A stretch of 64,000 nt of DNA from Pseudobdellovibrionaceae bacterium (lineage in GTDB: Bacteria; Bdellovibrionota; Bdellovibrionia; Bdellovibrionales; Bdellovibrionaceae). Below the pieces are notes generated by a model, which was not told the origin of the DNA, made no database searches, and worked only from the letters and a program-made list of their open reading frames with translations. A program made the position numbers and the translations under genes. Positions within the stretch are counted from its first letter, which is position 1; each line of letters starts with the position of its first letter. Shown here piece after piece: positions 7,576 through 16,606 of the stretch. The stretch is taken from positions 53,619 through 117,618 of the forward strand of contig JALHMX010000007.1 of the NCBI GenBank assembly GCA_022843825.1, written 5' to 3'.

Positions 7576-9681
7576 ATGCTTTCCAGAAAAATCACTATAA
7601 CAACTAGACTAGTTTTAGTTGCTCTAATAACTGTAAGTCACACAAAAAGTGCGACAGCTGAATCAGTTAAACCTTCAATAGAAGATCGAATTTATATAAC
7701 TGACTATGACGGTCATCGAAAAATAAACTATAAAGATCAGCAACTGCTTATTTATACTGGGGATAAATATAAAGCTTCTTTTTATCGTTCTAAGAATTTT
7801 GTACAAAGCTATATAGAAATCGGAAACAAAAAAGAGTGGTCATTTCAAGTTGAAAGCAAAAGCAGAAATCATCTAGTCGTTTTAAGAGATAATCAAGTCA
7901 AGTACTACAGCGCAGATAAATCTATTCATTACTTCGCTTGCGCTGAATCGCTTTTCAAAGAAATAACTGATGCTAAATTTGATGACATAATAGAAACTGT
8001 AAGTAATCAGGGGCTAAAAAAACTATTGGATTCTAGCTGCTCAGATAATGAGAATTTTACTGATGTATACGAGAAAATTTTTGCTTATGAAACCGATAAT
8101 ATCAATAGTTGCCATAAACCACTGCTAGACTTTATAAGCGACAAAGATGGCCCTGACCGCACTTACTTTAATTACTTAGGAAAATTTTATAGTGATTTTT
8201 ATCAGTTTACAAAGGAGATAGAGACATTTGCGCTTAATCCAGAGGAAGCAAAGAAGCCCCTAACAATTCGATGTGAATCAATCCCTAACAATGAACTGGC
8301 ATCGATGAATTCTAAAACTAATCCAAAAACTATCACATTTAACATTGAGCAAATTGAGAAAAAAATAAAAGATAAAACTGAAAACAGTAATGATCAAACT
8401 GCGGCCTACTCCAAAATACTGAGACATGAACTGTTCCACAAGGGACAACCACAACAAGAAACAAGTTCGTCAAAAATTGATGTGTGCATTAACGAAGCCA
8501 TGACAACAGTATTTTCAGAGTTTTGTAGTCTGAATACTACTAAAAAAATAATTAAAGAAGATGGCGGCTCAAGCAAAGTAGATTTCAAATTGAAACTAAT
8601 TCCAAGCAAAGATATTATAGACGCCTGTAACAAAGATCCTGAAGCAAGAGTTTCAATTAAGGAAGATGGAAACATTAACCTTATAACCAAAGCAGGAGAT
8701 ATAAACACAAGTCTCGCAAGTGATACATCGAAGCTTGTTGCCGGCACACAAGCCAACCAATCCGCAGCAAACCAAAAACTTGCAGCTGCAACTGAACAAA
8801 ATCTCCAAAGCGTCACTGTCGCTGACTTCATTCCAACAGATACTGTATTTGCGCTAAACGAGCGTAAAATCGCAGGAGCAACAAAAGGTGTTGAATCCTC
8901 AATACCTCCTCGTCAGGCGCCTGAAATAACTAGTGCATTTGCAGCAGCACGAAAAAGCGAGTTTACGAATATAAGATCGTATAATTCATCAGCAGTCGCA
9001 GCAGCATCTACACTAACAGGTAACCGCGCGATCGCATCGGTGCGGGAATCAAATAACACAACATCGGAAAGAACAGCACCGAAGTCCGCGCAAGAAAAAA
9101 CTAACAGACCAACGACGACCAATAATCAAAACACACCCACTGCCTCAGTAGCATCTAAAAATACCAACACTGACGCAACTTCAGGTGCTAACACTCAAGT
9201 ACCGTCATTATCAGCAGCGAGCACATCAACAGCCATCGACAATCTCGCGACAACGACCACCGCTGCATCAACAGCAACTCGCACTCCTGCTTCAACTACA
9301 ACTACACCTACAGCATCAACAACATCGGCCTCCACACCTGTTGTCGAATCCAAAACCACACCAGCCCCTACTCGACAACCTGCTGCAATTAATAATCAAA
9401 ATGCTCCAGAGGTTGCGATAGCTAGATCTTTTAGAAATATAAATACACGCACAGGGGCAAGTTATGATTCAGTACGTGCTTTATATAATAACCCCACTTT
9501 TAAAGAGACCTTGTACAAAGAACGTATACGGATAGATGTTCTTGATAAAAATGGAAATCAGCTGTTGATTGGCGGACGACCTGTTCGAATAGGTTATGTT
9601 GATGACAAACTTGGGCCTCCTGCCCGCGTTTTCCAAAGTAGTGACAGTGAAAAGCGTTTACAAAGCATTCCTAGTAATTAA
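7576..9681 (+). CDS. Secreted putative zinc metalloprotease with Thr/Ser/Ala-rich tail
   Basis: I do not recognise the family. The 701-residue product has a signal peptide (about residues 1-28). An HExxH motif lies at H284-E285-x-x-H288 (RHELFH), and NEA with E307 could be the third zinc ligand of a gluzincin-like site. Residues 380-630 are low-complexity and rich in Thr, Ser and Ala, like a disordered or surface linker; a small C-terminal domain (about 635-701) follows. The gene is divergent from the papain-like protease with a 25-base gap and no clear ribosome binding site. Protease activity is inferred from the motif alone. Confidence 0.7.
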   Translation: MLSRKITITTRLVLVALITVSHTKSATAESVKPSIEDRIYITDYDGHRKINYKDQQLLIYTGDKYKASFYRSKNFVQSYIEIGNKKEWSFQVESKSRNHLVVLRDNQVKYYSADKSIHYFACAESLFKEITDAKFDDIIETVSNQGLKKLLDSSCSDNENFTDVYEKIFAYETDNINSCHKPLLDFISDKDGPDRTYFNYLGKFYSDFYQFTKEIETFALNPEEAKKPLTIRCESIPNNELASMNSKTNPKTITFNIEQIEKKIKDKTENSNDQTAAYSKILRHELFHKGQPQQETSSSKIDVCINEAMTTVFSEFCSLNTTKKIIKEDGGSSKVDFKLKLIPSKDIIDACNKDPEARVSIKEDGNINLITKAGDINTSLASDTSKLVAGTQANQSAANQKLAAATEQNLQSVTVADFIPTDTVFALNERKIAGATKGVESSIPPRQAPEITSAFAAARKSEFTNIRSYNSSAVAAASTLTGNRAIASVRESNNTTSERTAPKSAQEKTNRPTTTNNQNTPTASVASKNTNTDATSGANTQVPSLSAASTSTAIDNLATTTTAASTATRTPASTTTTPTASTTSASTPVVESKTTPAPTRQPAAINNQNAPEVAIARSFRNINTRTGASYDSVRALYNNPTFKETLYKERIRIDVLDKNGNQLLIGGRPVRIGYVDDKLGPPARVFQSSDSEKRLQSIPSN

Positions 9682-9736
9682 TAATTTAGTTAAGTTTATT
9701 TTGCTGCATTAGACTAAACACCAAAGGAACACACCT

Positions 9737-10270
9737 ATGAAGTTGCTTTTAATAATCCTCTTGTTATTACCACTCACAACACAAGCACAATCCCAATCGC
9801 AGAAAGCAACCCCACCAAAACCCGCTGCGAAAGCGAAGCCCGCAAAAACCTCCCCCAAAAAAACACTGCAAGAAAACCAATACTCTCTTGATAAAGACAA
9901 TAAAATCACTATTTTTAAAACCACCCTGTACGACAATCTTCTTCTCAGCGAAGACTGTTTTCCTGGGCAAAGCCTTGGAAACCAAACAACTCCCAAAACA
10001 ACGCTAAAAAAGCCAACGTGTATGGCGTATACAAAAAGCCTAAATAAAACCACGAAAAAGCCTGAAGATAACTTCGAGACTCCATTTCATAACAATCTGG
10101 GATCCATCCATTGTAAACTTATGGGGGGAACTGGCTTAATCGCAAAATCACATGAAAACGGTGAAAGTGATTTTTGCCAATTTAATGATGGATCGATGGT
10201 CAGCAGCTGGTCAGCTTATTACAAAACAAATCCATCGAATGAAAGTGCGAAGGATAAAAAAACCAAGTAA
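9737..10270 (+). CDS. Small secreted protein with DUF333-like domain
   Basis: The 177-residue product has a signal peptide (residues 1-17), a Lys/Pro/Ala-rich stretch, and a C-terminal region (about 118-163) resembling DUF333: NLGSIHCKLMGG, then FCQFNDGS and SWSAYY, with the two family cysteines at C126 and C147. DUF333 proteins are small secreted or lipid-anchored proteins of unknown role. Its TAA stop shares one base with the ATG of the downstream cyclase gene, so the two are translationally coupled. Low-complexity codons at the start make other frames look open, but only this frame has a signal peptide. Confidence 0.75.
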   Translation: MKLLLIILLLLPLTTQAQSQSQKATPPKPAAKAKPAKTSPKKTLQENQYSLDKDNKITIFKTTLYDNLLLSEDCFPGQSLGNQTTPKTTLKKPTCMAYTKSLNKTTKKPEDNFETPFHNNLGSIHCKLMGGTGLIAKSHENGESDFCQFNDGSMVSSWSAYYKTNPSNESAKDKKTK

Positions 10271-12306
10271 TGAAATATCTTTCTGATCTTTTTAAAATTG
10301 TTGTTTTTGTATCAATCATGTACATGCCATTGGCATGGTGGTCGATCCAAGATAGCATGGCGACGATTGATCGCATCGCTGAAGAAGAGACCATAACTAA
10401 GCTGACGAACGCGCAGAAAGTGACCCAAAGCTACTTGGAAAAAGGTGATATGCTGGAAGCTTGCATGCGACTCGACGCGGAGATGCAAGCCAGAAATATC
10501 GCAACCTATACTGTGATAGGGCCGGAAAGTTCATGCTACAAACCTGATGGCATGTCATCGCTTCCACCATTACAGGAAACTGAAACAATGGCTTCTTTTG
10601 TGGTTAAGGGGATTGCCTTAACTTTCGTTAAATATGAAACCGGCGATTTTAAGTGGGCGATCTCTGTTCACACACCCCAAACAATTAATATTATCGAGCG
10701 CTTAAAAACCAATATCCCATTACGCAAAGCTTTGCTGAGTGATTTCTTATTGGTTATCTACACAGTTTTTACTTTTATCTTGTGTGCTGTACTCGTTTTT
10801 GCAGAATCAATTCAAAATCGCTACCGCAAAGACGGCAAAGATCCGGTGTGGATAAAAGTATTAAGTAAAGTCTTTAGTTTTCTGCAGCTGAATGATCTAA
10901 AAATTATTAAGTCTGCAACTACAGCCTTAGTAAAACAAAATGAAGACCTTAATAAAGATATCGATTTACTTCAAACTTCTTTAGAACACAGCATTTTAAA
11001 TGAAATTAAAAAAAATAATCATAATATCCCCTACACTTTTTTTGGAACAGTTTCCAAGGTGGACATTAACGGATTCTCGAAAGTGGTATCTGCTATAGAT
11101 GCATCCGGAACGTCAGTCACCGAACAGTTAACCTTGAGTCTTGAGAACTTCGGCTGTGAGCTCCTTCAGCGCTATGAAGGGCTATTTGAAAAAACCATCG
11201 GCGATGAAATCGTTGTGGTGTTTAAACAAAGCGATTCCGCCTTAAGAGCCGCTGCCTTTAGCCGCGACTTAATGTTTGAATTTTCTCAAATTGCTTTCAC
11301 CATTGATAATGATCACAGAAAATTCACTTTAAAAAGCGCTATTTACAGCTCAGATATCACTTTTAGTAAACGTACAGCTGGCTACGGTTTTTTGGGAACT
11401 GCTTTGACCTTTACTACGCGACTTATGGACGCCGTCACAATCAAAGATAAAAATGTTCTTTGTTTAACTGAAGCTCAATCCACAAATGTCGCTGATTTAT
11501 TAGCTCTGCCAAAGAATACTGAAGAGTTTAAATTTAAAAATATGCCCGTTCAAAGGGGCTATCAAGTGACGCAATTTACCGATTTACCTGAGCTTTCTAC
11601 ATCTGAAAAATTTAATGACTGTCTAATGTATTTTAGAGCTGATCGCCACATTATATTTTTACTTAATCAACTGAGCGCTACTCCGATTTATCCAGAAAAT
11701 ATTTTAAAGTCCCTTTTTAGCATACAAGTGAATAAAACTTCCGAAGAAGTGATTCAAACTTGGATTAAGGCTGTTGAGACTTTTAAGAAAGAAGACCTTA
11801 CCAGCGCTGAAAAAGTTTTTGTCTTAGCTCAGGTTATTATGCTAGGAAAAAACCTTGTGCCGACGAGCCAATGGGGCAATGAAGCCACCAAAGCTTTATT
11901 AACAGTGCCCCGACAAATCCAGGGGCGCCTGAATGCCTCTGTCATTGAGGTACTTATGGATAAAGATGCTGCGGCTTTGTCTAGTGAAGATCAAAATTCT
12001 TTTGTGATTGCCAACGATCCTTCAGGAAGGACCCAAGGCAATCTTTTGGTCTTCCGCGCGGCTAAAAAACTGGATAATCAAATCTTTGATGAGTTGCTTA
12101 AAATGATCAAATCACCGCAAGCTAATATTTCTAAGTCAGGAATATATGCCGCCTGCCAGATTATTCAGTATTACAAAGTACATAGTCCCGCTGAATTAGA
12201 AACCTATAGCTCGTACGCCAAAATCATACAGTTACTGCATTACCTTAAAGCTTCAAAGAAAGCTCATTTTTCTGAAAGGTTGCACGAAAGACTTCAGTCC
12301 CTATAG
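10270..12306 (+). CDS. Membrane-anchored class III adenylate/guanylate cyclase
   Basis: The 678-residue product has an N-terminal membrane segment (about 10-26), a periplasmic sensor region with two cysteines (about 30-150), a second membrane segment (about 157-180), a short coiled coil, and a class III nucleotide cyclase domain (about 255-430). The two metal-binding aspartates are present: D265 in SKVDINGFSK and D312 in TIGDEIVVVF, followed by GFLGTALTFTTRLMDA at the position of the N-x-x-A-R-L segment. The remaining C-terminal 240 residues are helical and unrecognised. It probably makes cAMP or cGMP in response to an external signal. The substrate cannot be told from these motifs. It is coupled to the DUF333 gene. 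Confidence 0.82.
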   Translation: MKYLSDLFKIVVFVSIMYMPLAWWSIQDSMATIDRIAEEETITKLTNAQKVTQSYLEKGDMLEACMRLDAEMQARNIATYTVIGPESSCYKPDGMSSLPPLQETETMASFVVKGIALTFVKYETGDFKWAISVHTPQTINIIERLKTNIPLRKALLSDFLLVIYTVFTFILCAVLVFAESIQNRYRKDGKDPVWIKVLSKVFSFLQLNDLKIIKSATTALVKQNEDLNKDIDLLQTSLEHSILNEIKKNNHNIPYTFFGTVSKVDINGFSKVVSAIDASGTSVTEQLTLSLENFGCELLQRYEGLFEKTIGDEIVVVFKQSDSALRAAAFSRDLMFEFSQIAFTIDNDHRKFTLKSAIYSSDITFSKRTAGYGFLGTALTFTTRLMDAVTIKDKNVLCLTEAQSTNVADLLALPKNTEEFKFKNMPVQRGYQVTQFTDLPELSTSEKFNDCLMYFRADRHIIFLLNQLSATPIYPENILKSLFSIQVNKTSEEVIQTWIKAVETFKKEDLTSAEKVFVLAQVIMLGKNLVPTSQWGNEATKALLTVPRQIQGRLNASVIEVLMDKDAAALSSEDQNSFVIANDPSGRTQGNLLVFRAAKKLDNQIFDELLKMIKSPQANISKSGIYAACQIIQYYKVHSPAELETYSSYAKIIQLLHYLKASKKAHFSERLHERLQSL

Positions 12307-12891
12307 ACCAATTCTAAATCCTATACGTACTCCATAAACGGGAACGTAGGTAGGCTCATAGGATCTTGAAGTCATATATCTAATTTCCGGCTGAATAATC
12401 ATAAACCCAATTCTTAGTGACGACTGAAGACCTACGCCTAAAGTAAGATTGTTCTCACCTATTGATTGTTGCGATATAGAATTCAGCTTAGTTTCAACTG
12501 TGGCACGATTTTGTCCGATATAAGCCACAGGATTCAGATCTACATATATGTGATAGGGCTCATACAGTAAAGTCGAATAGATATTGTATCCTATGTACAG
12601 ATTATATTCTTGAAACTTTGCATGAAGACTTAACGTGCCTGAAGAAGTCGTCTGCTCGAATTCATTAAACTCGAGGCCGACTAAGTATTTCTGAAAAATT
12701 AATCCCGCCAGATTGTAATTATCATATCTGCGGTTTTTTATACTTTGATCAGGGTCATTTTCATATCGATACTGTAACCCTGGAATAAAAATATGAATTT
12801 CATGCTTTACAGCAGGTTTCTGCTGCTCCAGCGAAGCCGCATGATTGCTCAATGAAAAAAATATAATAAATATATAAAATATCTTATTCAT
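12301..12891 (-). CDS. Predicted outer-membrane beta-barrel protein
   Basis: The 196-residue product has a signal peptide (about 1-18) followed by alternating hydrophobic/polar strands with aromatic girdles (for example YNLYIGYNIYSTLLY and LRIGFMIIQPEIRY) and ends in a strand, VRIGFRIGL. This is the look of a small eight- to ten-strand beta-barrel. No specific family is recognised. It overlaps the upstream lipoprotein gene by eight bases, so the two form an operon, and its end overlaps the tail of the convergent cyclase gene by six bases. Confidence 0.65.
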   Translation of the reverse strand: MNKIFYIFIIFFSLSNHAASLEQQKPAVKHEIHIFIPGLQYRYENDPDQSIKNRRYDNYNLAGLIFQKYLVGLEFNEFEQTTSSGTLSLHAKFQEYNLYIGYNIYSTLLYEPYHIYVDLNPVAYIGQNRATVETKLNSISQQSIGENNLTLGVGLQSSLRIGFMIIQPEIRYMTSRSYEPTYVPVYGVRIGFRIGL

Positions 12892-14122
12892 TAGAAGAGC
12901 CTGTACACAAAGTTAATTCATCTGCTGTACGCACATACTGTTTAACAAAATCACATTGGCCAGGGTTCAATGCTAAGCCAGATTTTTCCGGCTGAGCCAC
13001 GTATTGAAAAAAGTGGTCTGCTGTCAGCTTATCGACAGATTCAAATGTAGCTGTTTGGATAGACACATTAACCAGATATCTATAAAGCAGACGAGCCATT
13101 TCCATCTTCGCTGCGGCCAAGCCTGTCTGGTTATCTCGCGATAGTCTAACTGTTAAGTCCTTCAAAAAGCGAGCGTGCGGAGTTCCAATTTTATAAGTAT
13201 AGCCTGTCAAAAACTCTGTGGGATTAAAAGCCAGCGATTGCGCCTCAGAAACTCGATTTTCGATATCAGATTGAGTTTCAATGACACCCACTTTATCTGG
13301 TTCTAAAGTCATTTTTCGGTCTTCACCGTATTCGGGTAGTGAAGCAGTAATATAATCTGTGTTCGTGGTATAAACCCAACCCCAATAATCCGCAAAACCT
13401 TCATTAAGACCACGAATATAGGTTTCATTAAATAGTAAATTATTCCGAGCCTCTGCACCTGCTTGTTGCGATAAAACTTTTTGACGAGCCAAGTAGTTTC
13501 TATAAAGCAATCTGTAGAATATTGAATGAAAATATTCATGGGCGATGATCCCGGCGTTGACGGCTATAGGCGCACTATTCAGGCTGTATGGTACAAACAA
13601 CAAGGCATCTGATTCACCATCATAAAATGCGTTATTATGACCAGTGCTATCGTTTCCCGAAACTTTTGTATTTAATCCTACTTGAAAGGGCGAATTCGTT
13701 TTCAAATCTGAAGAAATTTCCACACTTAAATCCTGCAAATTTTGAATATGATAATATATGGTAAACATCTGCTGTGTGGTGATGTCTGCTGGTACGTGTA
13801 CCCCTTTTTCCGTTCGAATAAAACGGGCTTGCGGAGCACCGCCCGTTAATTTCTTTTCCCCTGCGCCAGGGGTATAATAAAATTGCACATAGGACCCAGA
13901 AACTTCCTTTAAGTCTTGAATATTTTTAAGAGTAACTTCGGTCAATTTTTCACTATCAGAGCCTACAATGGGAATAAGGACCTTAACATCGCCCTTGGCT
14001 TCAGAAATTGGCGTCTGCGGCTGACATGATGAGAATATAAGTAGACTTAATATATAAATCGAGGCCATTAGCAATATCTTATGTGAAAGCTTTAAATTCA
14101 GATTTAAATTGAAAAATGCCAT
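12884..14122 (-). CDS. Lipoprotein with HExxH zinc-protease signature
   Basis: The start has a lipoprotein signal peptide with lipobox IFSSC, lipidated Cys at residue 33. The catalytic signature is convincing: H195-E196-Y-F-H199 in GIIAHEYFHSIFY, and N240-E241 in GLNEGFADYWGW as the gluzincin third ligand about 42 residues later. The product has 412 residues; the region after 250 is unrecognised. It is likely a membrane-anchored zinc metallopeptidase facing the periplasm or cell surface, in an operon with a predicted beta-barrel protein. GGTGG precedes the ATG. This is the second HExxH protein within 7 kb, but the two sequences do not look alike outside the motif. Confidence 0.78.
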   Translation of the reverse strand: MAFFNLNLNLKLSHKILLMASIYILSLLIFSSCQPQTPISEAKGDVKVLIPIVGSDSEKLTEVTLKNIQDLKEVSGSYVQFYYTPGAGEKKLTGGAPQARFIRTEKGVHVPADITTQQMFTIYYHIQNLQDLSVEISSDLKTNSPFQVGLNTKVSGNDSTGHNNAFYDGESDALLFVPYSLNSAPIAVNAGIIAHEYFHSIFYRLLYRNYLARQKVLSQQAGAEARNNLLFNETYIRGLNEGFADYWGWVYTTNTDYITASLPEYGEDRKMTLEPDKVGVIETQSDIENRVSEAQSLAFNPTEFLTGYTYKIGTPHARFLKDLTVRLSRDNQTGLAAAKMEMARLLYRYLVNVSIQTATFESVDKLTADHFFQYVAQPEKSGLALNPGQCDFVKQYVRTADELTLCTGSSNE

Positions 14123-14236
14123 AGTTCCACCTTTACTCCATTACAGAGTATTCACGATCTGCTGCTTTTAAAGCGAATTTCATTCCACCCCATAGCCAAT
14201 ATAAGCTACTTAATAGCAATTTTCTGATGAATTAAT

Positions 14237-14290
14237 GGCCCATGGGCCGCAACCGGTCACCGGAAAACCGGCGCATATAACTTACGTAAG
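14237..14290. promoter_or_regulatory. Cluster of three palindromes between divergent genes
   Basis: GGCCCATGGGCC (14237-14248), CCGGTCACCGG (14253-14263) and CTTACGTAAG (14281-14290) are perfect or single-spacer dyads within 54 bases, in the gap between the HExxH lipoprotein gene and the uvrD-type helicase gene. They could be operators or a structured leader. No binding protein can be named. Confidence 0.4.
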
Positions 14291-14302
14291 CACCGCGTCC
14301 CT

Positions 14303-14327
14303 AAAGGTAGCCTGGCACCTTTTTTTA
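14303..14327 (+). repeat. Palindromic repeat element with T tract
   Basis: AAAGGTAGCCTGGCACCTTT forms a hairpin with one bulged base and is followed by further Ts. It shares the core GCCTGRCMCCTTTT with the two copies at 3373-3434. It lies 14 bases before the helicase start codon, an odd place for a terminator. Confidence 0.55.
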
Positions 14328-14340
14328 AGGTAAAAAAACG

Positions 14341-16602
14341 ATGATGAATTTATCTGAATTTTTAGTGAAAAATCTTAATCCTCCTCAGGCCGATGCAGTT
14401 CAAACGACTGACGGCCCCTTACTGATTTTGGCTGGTGCAGGCTCTGGAAAAACACGGGTTCTAACCCATCGTATGGCGCAAATTATTGCCGATGGTAAAG
14501 CCGCGGCCGATGAAATTCTGTGTGTGACCTTTACCAATAAGGCCGCTAAAGAGATGGAACATCGTATTTACAAATTACTCTCTGAGATTAATGTGCCCAT
14601 CATCAGCCACTTATGGATTAATACCTTTCATGCTTTTTGCGTCAGAGTTTTGCGCCAGCATATTGAAATGTTGGACTACGAAAAACCTTTCACAATTTAT
14701 GATTCAGGTGACCAGCTTTCTTTAATTAAAAAAGTTCTTCAGATGTTAAATCTGAATGATAAAATGTATCCCCCTAAAAGCTTTCAATCACGCATTAGCC
14801 ATAGCAAAATGTTGGGCTTACAGCCTGAAAATCTAAAAAGCAACAATTCACGCAGTATTATAGATCAGAAAACGTTAGAGGTTTACACCCGTTACGAAAT
14901 CGAAATGAAAAAAGCGAACGCTTTGGATTTCGATGACTTATTACTTAAAACCTATGAACTTTTTAGAATGTATCCTGATCTTTTAGTTCAGTATCAAAAT
15001 AAATTCAGATACATCATGGTGGATGAGTATCAAGACACCAATCACATTCAATATTTACTTATAAAAATGTTGGCCAGCGGACATCAAAATATCTGCGTTG
15101 TCGGCGATGAAGACCAATCTATTTATTCTTGGCGCGGGGCCGATATCTCGAATATCCTCAACTTTGAAAAAGATTTCCCTCAAGCTAAGGTAGTAAAACT
15201 TGAAGAGAACTATCGTTCAACTAAAAGTATTGTTGAGGCCGCTACAGCGGTGATTAGCAATAACTCTGAACGCAAGGACAAAACCCTCTTCACTAACAAC
15301 GACCAAGGTGACGCAATTTATGTGCGTTTAGAGCGCAATGAATACGATGAAGCAAAATTTGTAGCTAAAGAAATCCAACGCCTGCTTTCAAGCGGCTATA
15401 ATAATTTAAATGACTATGCCATTTTCTATCGAACCAATGCGCAGTCACGGGTACTGGAAGAGCAGTTAAGAACTTCGTCCATCCCCTACCGCCTTATTGG
15501 CGGTATTCGATTCTATGAGCGCGCTGAAATCAAAGATCTAATCTCATATTTGCGCGTGAGCATTAATTTAAATGACAACATAGCGGTGAAAAGAATTATC
15601 AATGTCCCTGCACGCGGCATTGGAAAAACCACGGTTGAACATCTGGACGAAATAAGTATTAATCAAAACATTTCATTTTTCGAAGCCATTAAATATGCCG
15701 TAGATCAACGGGCGTTTAATGCCGGAACAACCAGCAAACTTCGACGCTTTGCTGATATTATTGATGATCTAGTTGCACAACAAAAAAACTATAAAATTTC
15801 TGATTTCTACCCGTTAGTATTGGATAAAACCGAATACTTAGTCGCATTAAAAAAAGAAAACACCACAGAATCTGAAGCGCGCATTAACAATTTAGAGGAA
15901 CTCAGTAATGCCATCGTGCAATTTGAAAAAGAGCGCGGTGAAGAAGCTACCTTATCCGCTTATCTTGAAGAACTGGCATTAGCTTCGGACCTGGATCAAA
16001 AAGATCCAGAATTTAATGCGGTGACCTTAATGACTTTACATATCTCTAAAGGCTTAGAGTACCCGTTTGTATTTATTGTGGGATGTGAAGAGAATCTTTT
16101 CCCCTCGATGCGCGGTGATGATGTCGACGAGTCTGATTTAGAGGAAGAGCGCAGACTTGCTTACGTTGGCATGACGCGGGCTCGAGAAAAGCTGTGGCTG
16201 ACCCACGCACAAATGCGTCGTGTCTGGGGTCAAGAGCAAATGAATCTGCCTTCGCGGTTTATTAACGAAATCCCAAAGAACTTGGTTCAGCATTCATCGG
16301 GCGCCGCGACCGCGCCACCTTCAAGCTTTGCCCAACGCTACCGCGCACGAAATGCATCAACGAACTCGTTTGACGACAGCCAAGCATTTCCTGACTATGA
16401 TTCATCTCCAAGCTATGCCACAAGTTCATCGTCATCCAAAGCCGAGTACATCAAAGGCCAACGCGTTCGCCATCCCACGTTTGGCGCAGGCTCGATCTTT
16501 GATGTCGAAGGAAACTCCGACAATTTAAAAGTTAGCGTTCTATTCCAAGACAACACCATTAAAAAATTCATCGCCCGCTACGCGCGATTAGAGAAAATCT
16601 AG
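14341..16602 (+). CDS. pcrA: ATP-dependent DNA helicase UvrD/PcrA
   Basis: This is a superfamily 1A 3'-5' DNA helicase for nucleotide excision and mismatch repair and for clearing RecA or stalled polymerase. At 753 residues it is full length. Visible motifs are Q-motif region NPPQADAV, Walker A AGAGSGKTR (about 32-40), DFDDLL, motif II VDEYQDTN, motif III GDEDQSIYSWRGAD, motif IV YRTNAQSR, motif V TLHISKGLEYP and motif VI RRLAYVGMTRA. The C-terminal Tudor-like module (VRHPTFGAGSIFDVEG to the end), which in PcrA contacts RNA polymerase, is present after a disordered Ser-rich linker. It is transcribed alone. Choosing between the names uvrD and pcrA is a matter of convention. Confidence 0.95.
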   Translation: MMNLSEFLVKNLNPPQADAVQTTDGPLLILAGAGSGKTRVLTHRMAQIIADGKAAADEILCVTFTNKAAKEMEHRIYKLLSEINVPIISHLWINTFHAFCVRVLRQHIEMLDYEKPFTIYDSGDQLSLIKKVLQMLNLNDKMYPPKSFQSRISHSKMLGLQPENLKSNNSRSIIDQKTLEVYTRYEIEMKKANALDFDDLLLKTYELFRMYPDLLVQYQNKFRYIMVDEYQDTNHIQYLLIKMLASGHQNICVVGDEDQSIYSWRGADISNILNFEKDFPQAKVVKLEENYRSTKSIVEAATAVISNNSERKDKTLFTNNDQGDAIYVRLERNEYDEAKFVAKEIQRLLSSGYNNLNDYAIFYRTNAQSRVLEEQLRTSSIPYRLIGGIRFYERAEIKDLISYLRVSINLNDNIAVKRIINVPARGIGKTTVEHLDEISINQNISFFEAIKYAVDQRAFNAGTTSKLRRFADIIDDLVAQQKNYKISDFYPLVLDKTEYLVALKKENTTESEARINNLEELSNAIVQFEKERGEEATLSAYLEELALASDLDQKDPEFNAVTLMTLHISKGLEYPFVFIVGCEENLFPSMRGDDVDESDLEEERRLAYVGMTRAREKLWLTHAQMRRVWGQEQMNLPSRFINEIPKNLVQHSSGAATAPPSSFAQRYRARNASTNSFDDSQAFPDYDSSPSYATSSSSSKAEYIKGQRVRHPTFGAGSIFDVEGNSDNLKVSVLFQDNTIKKFIARYARLEKI

Positions 16603-16606
16603 ATCT

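Noticed and set aside
9185..9421. Gln/Leu/His-rich ORF on the plus strand
   Set aside because: It lies inside the Thr/Ser/Ala-rich tail of the HExxH protein gene in another frame; its composition comes from repeated ACA/GCA codons.
14303..14327. Intrinsic terminator for the divergent lipoprotein operon
   Set aside because: It points along the plus strand 14 bases before the helicase start, where no upstream plus-strand gene needs ending; repeat-element membership fits better.
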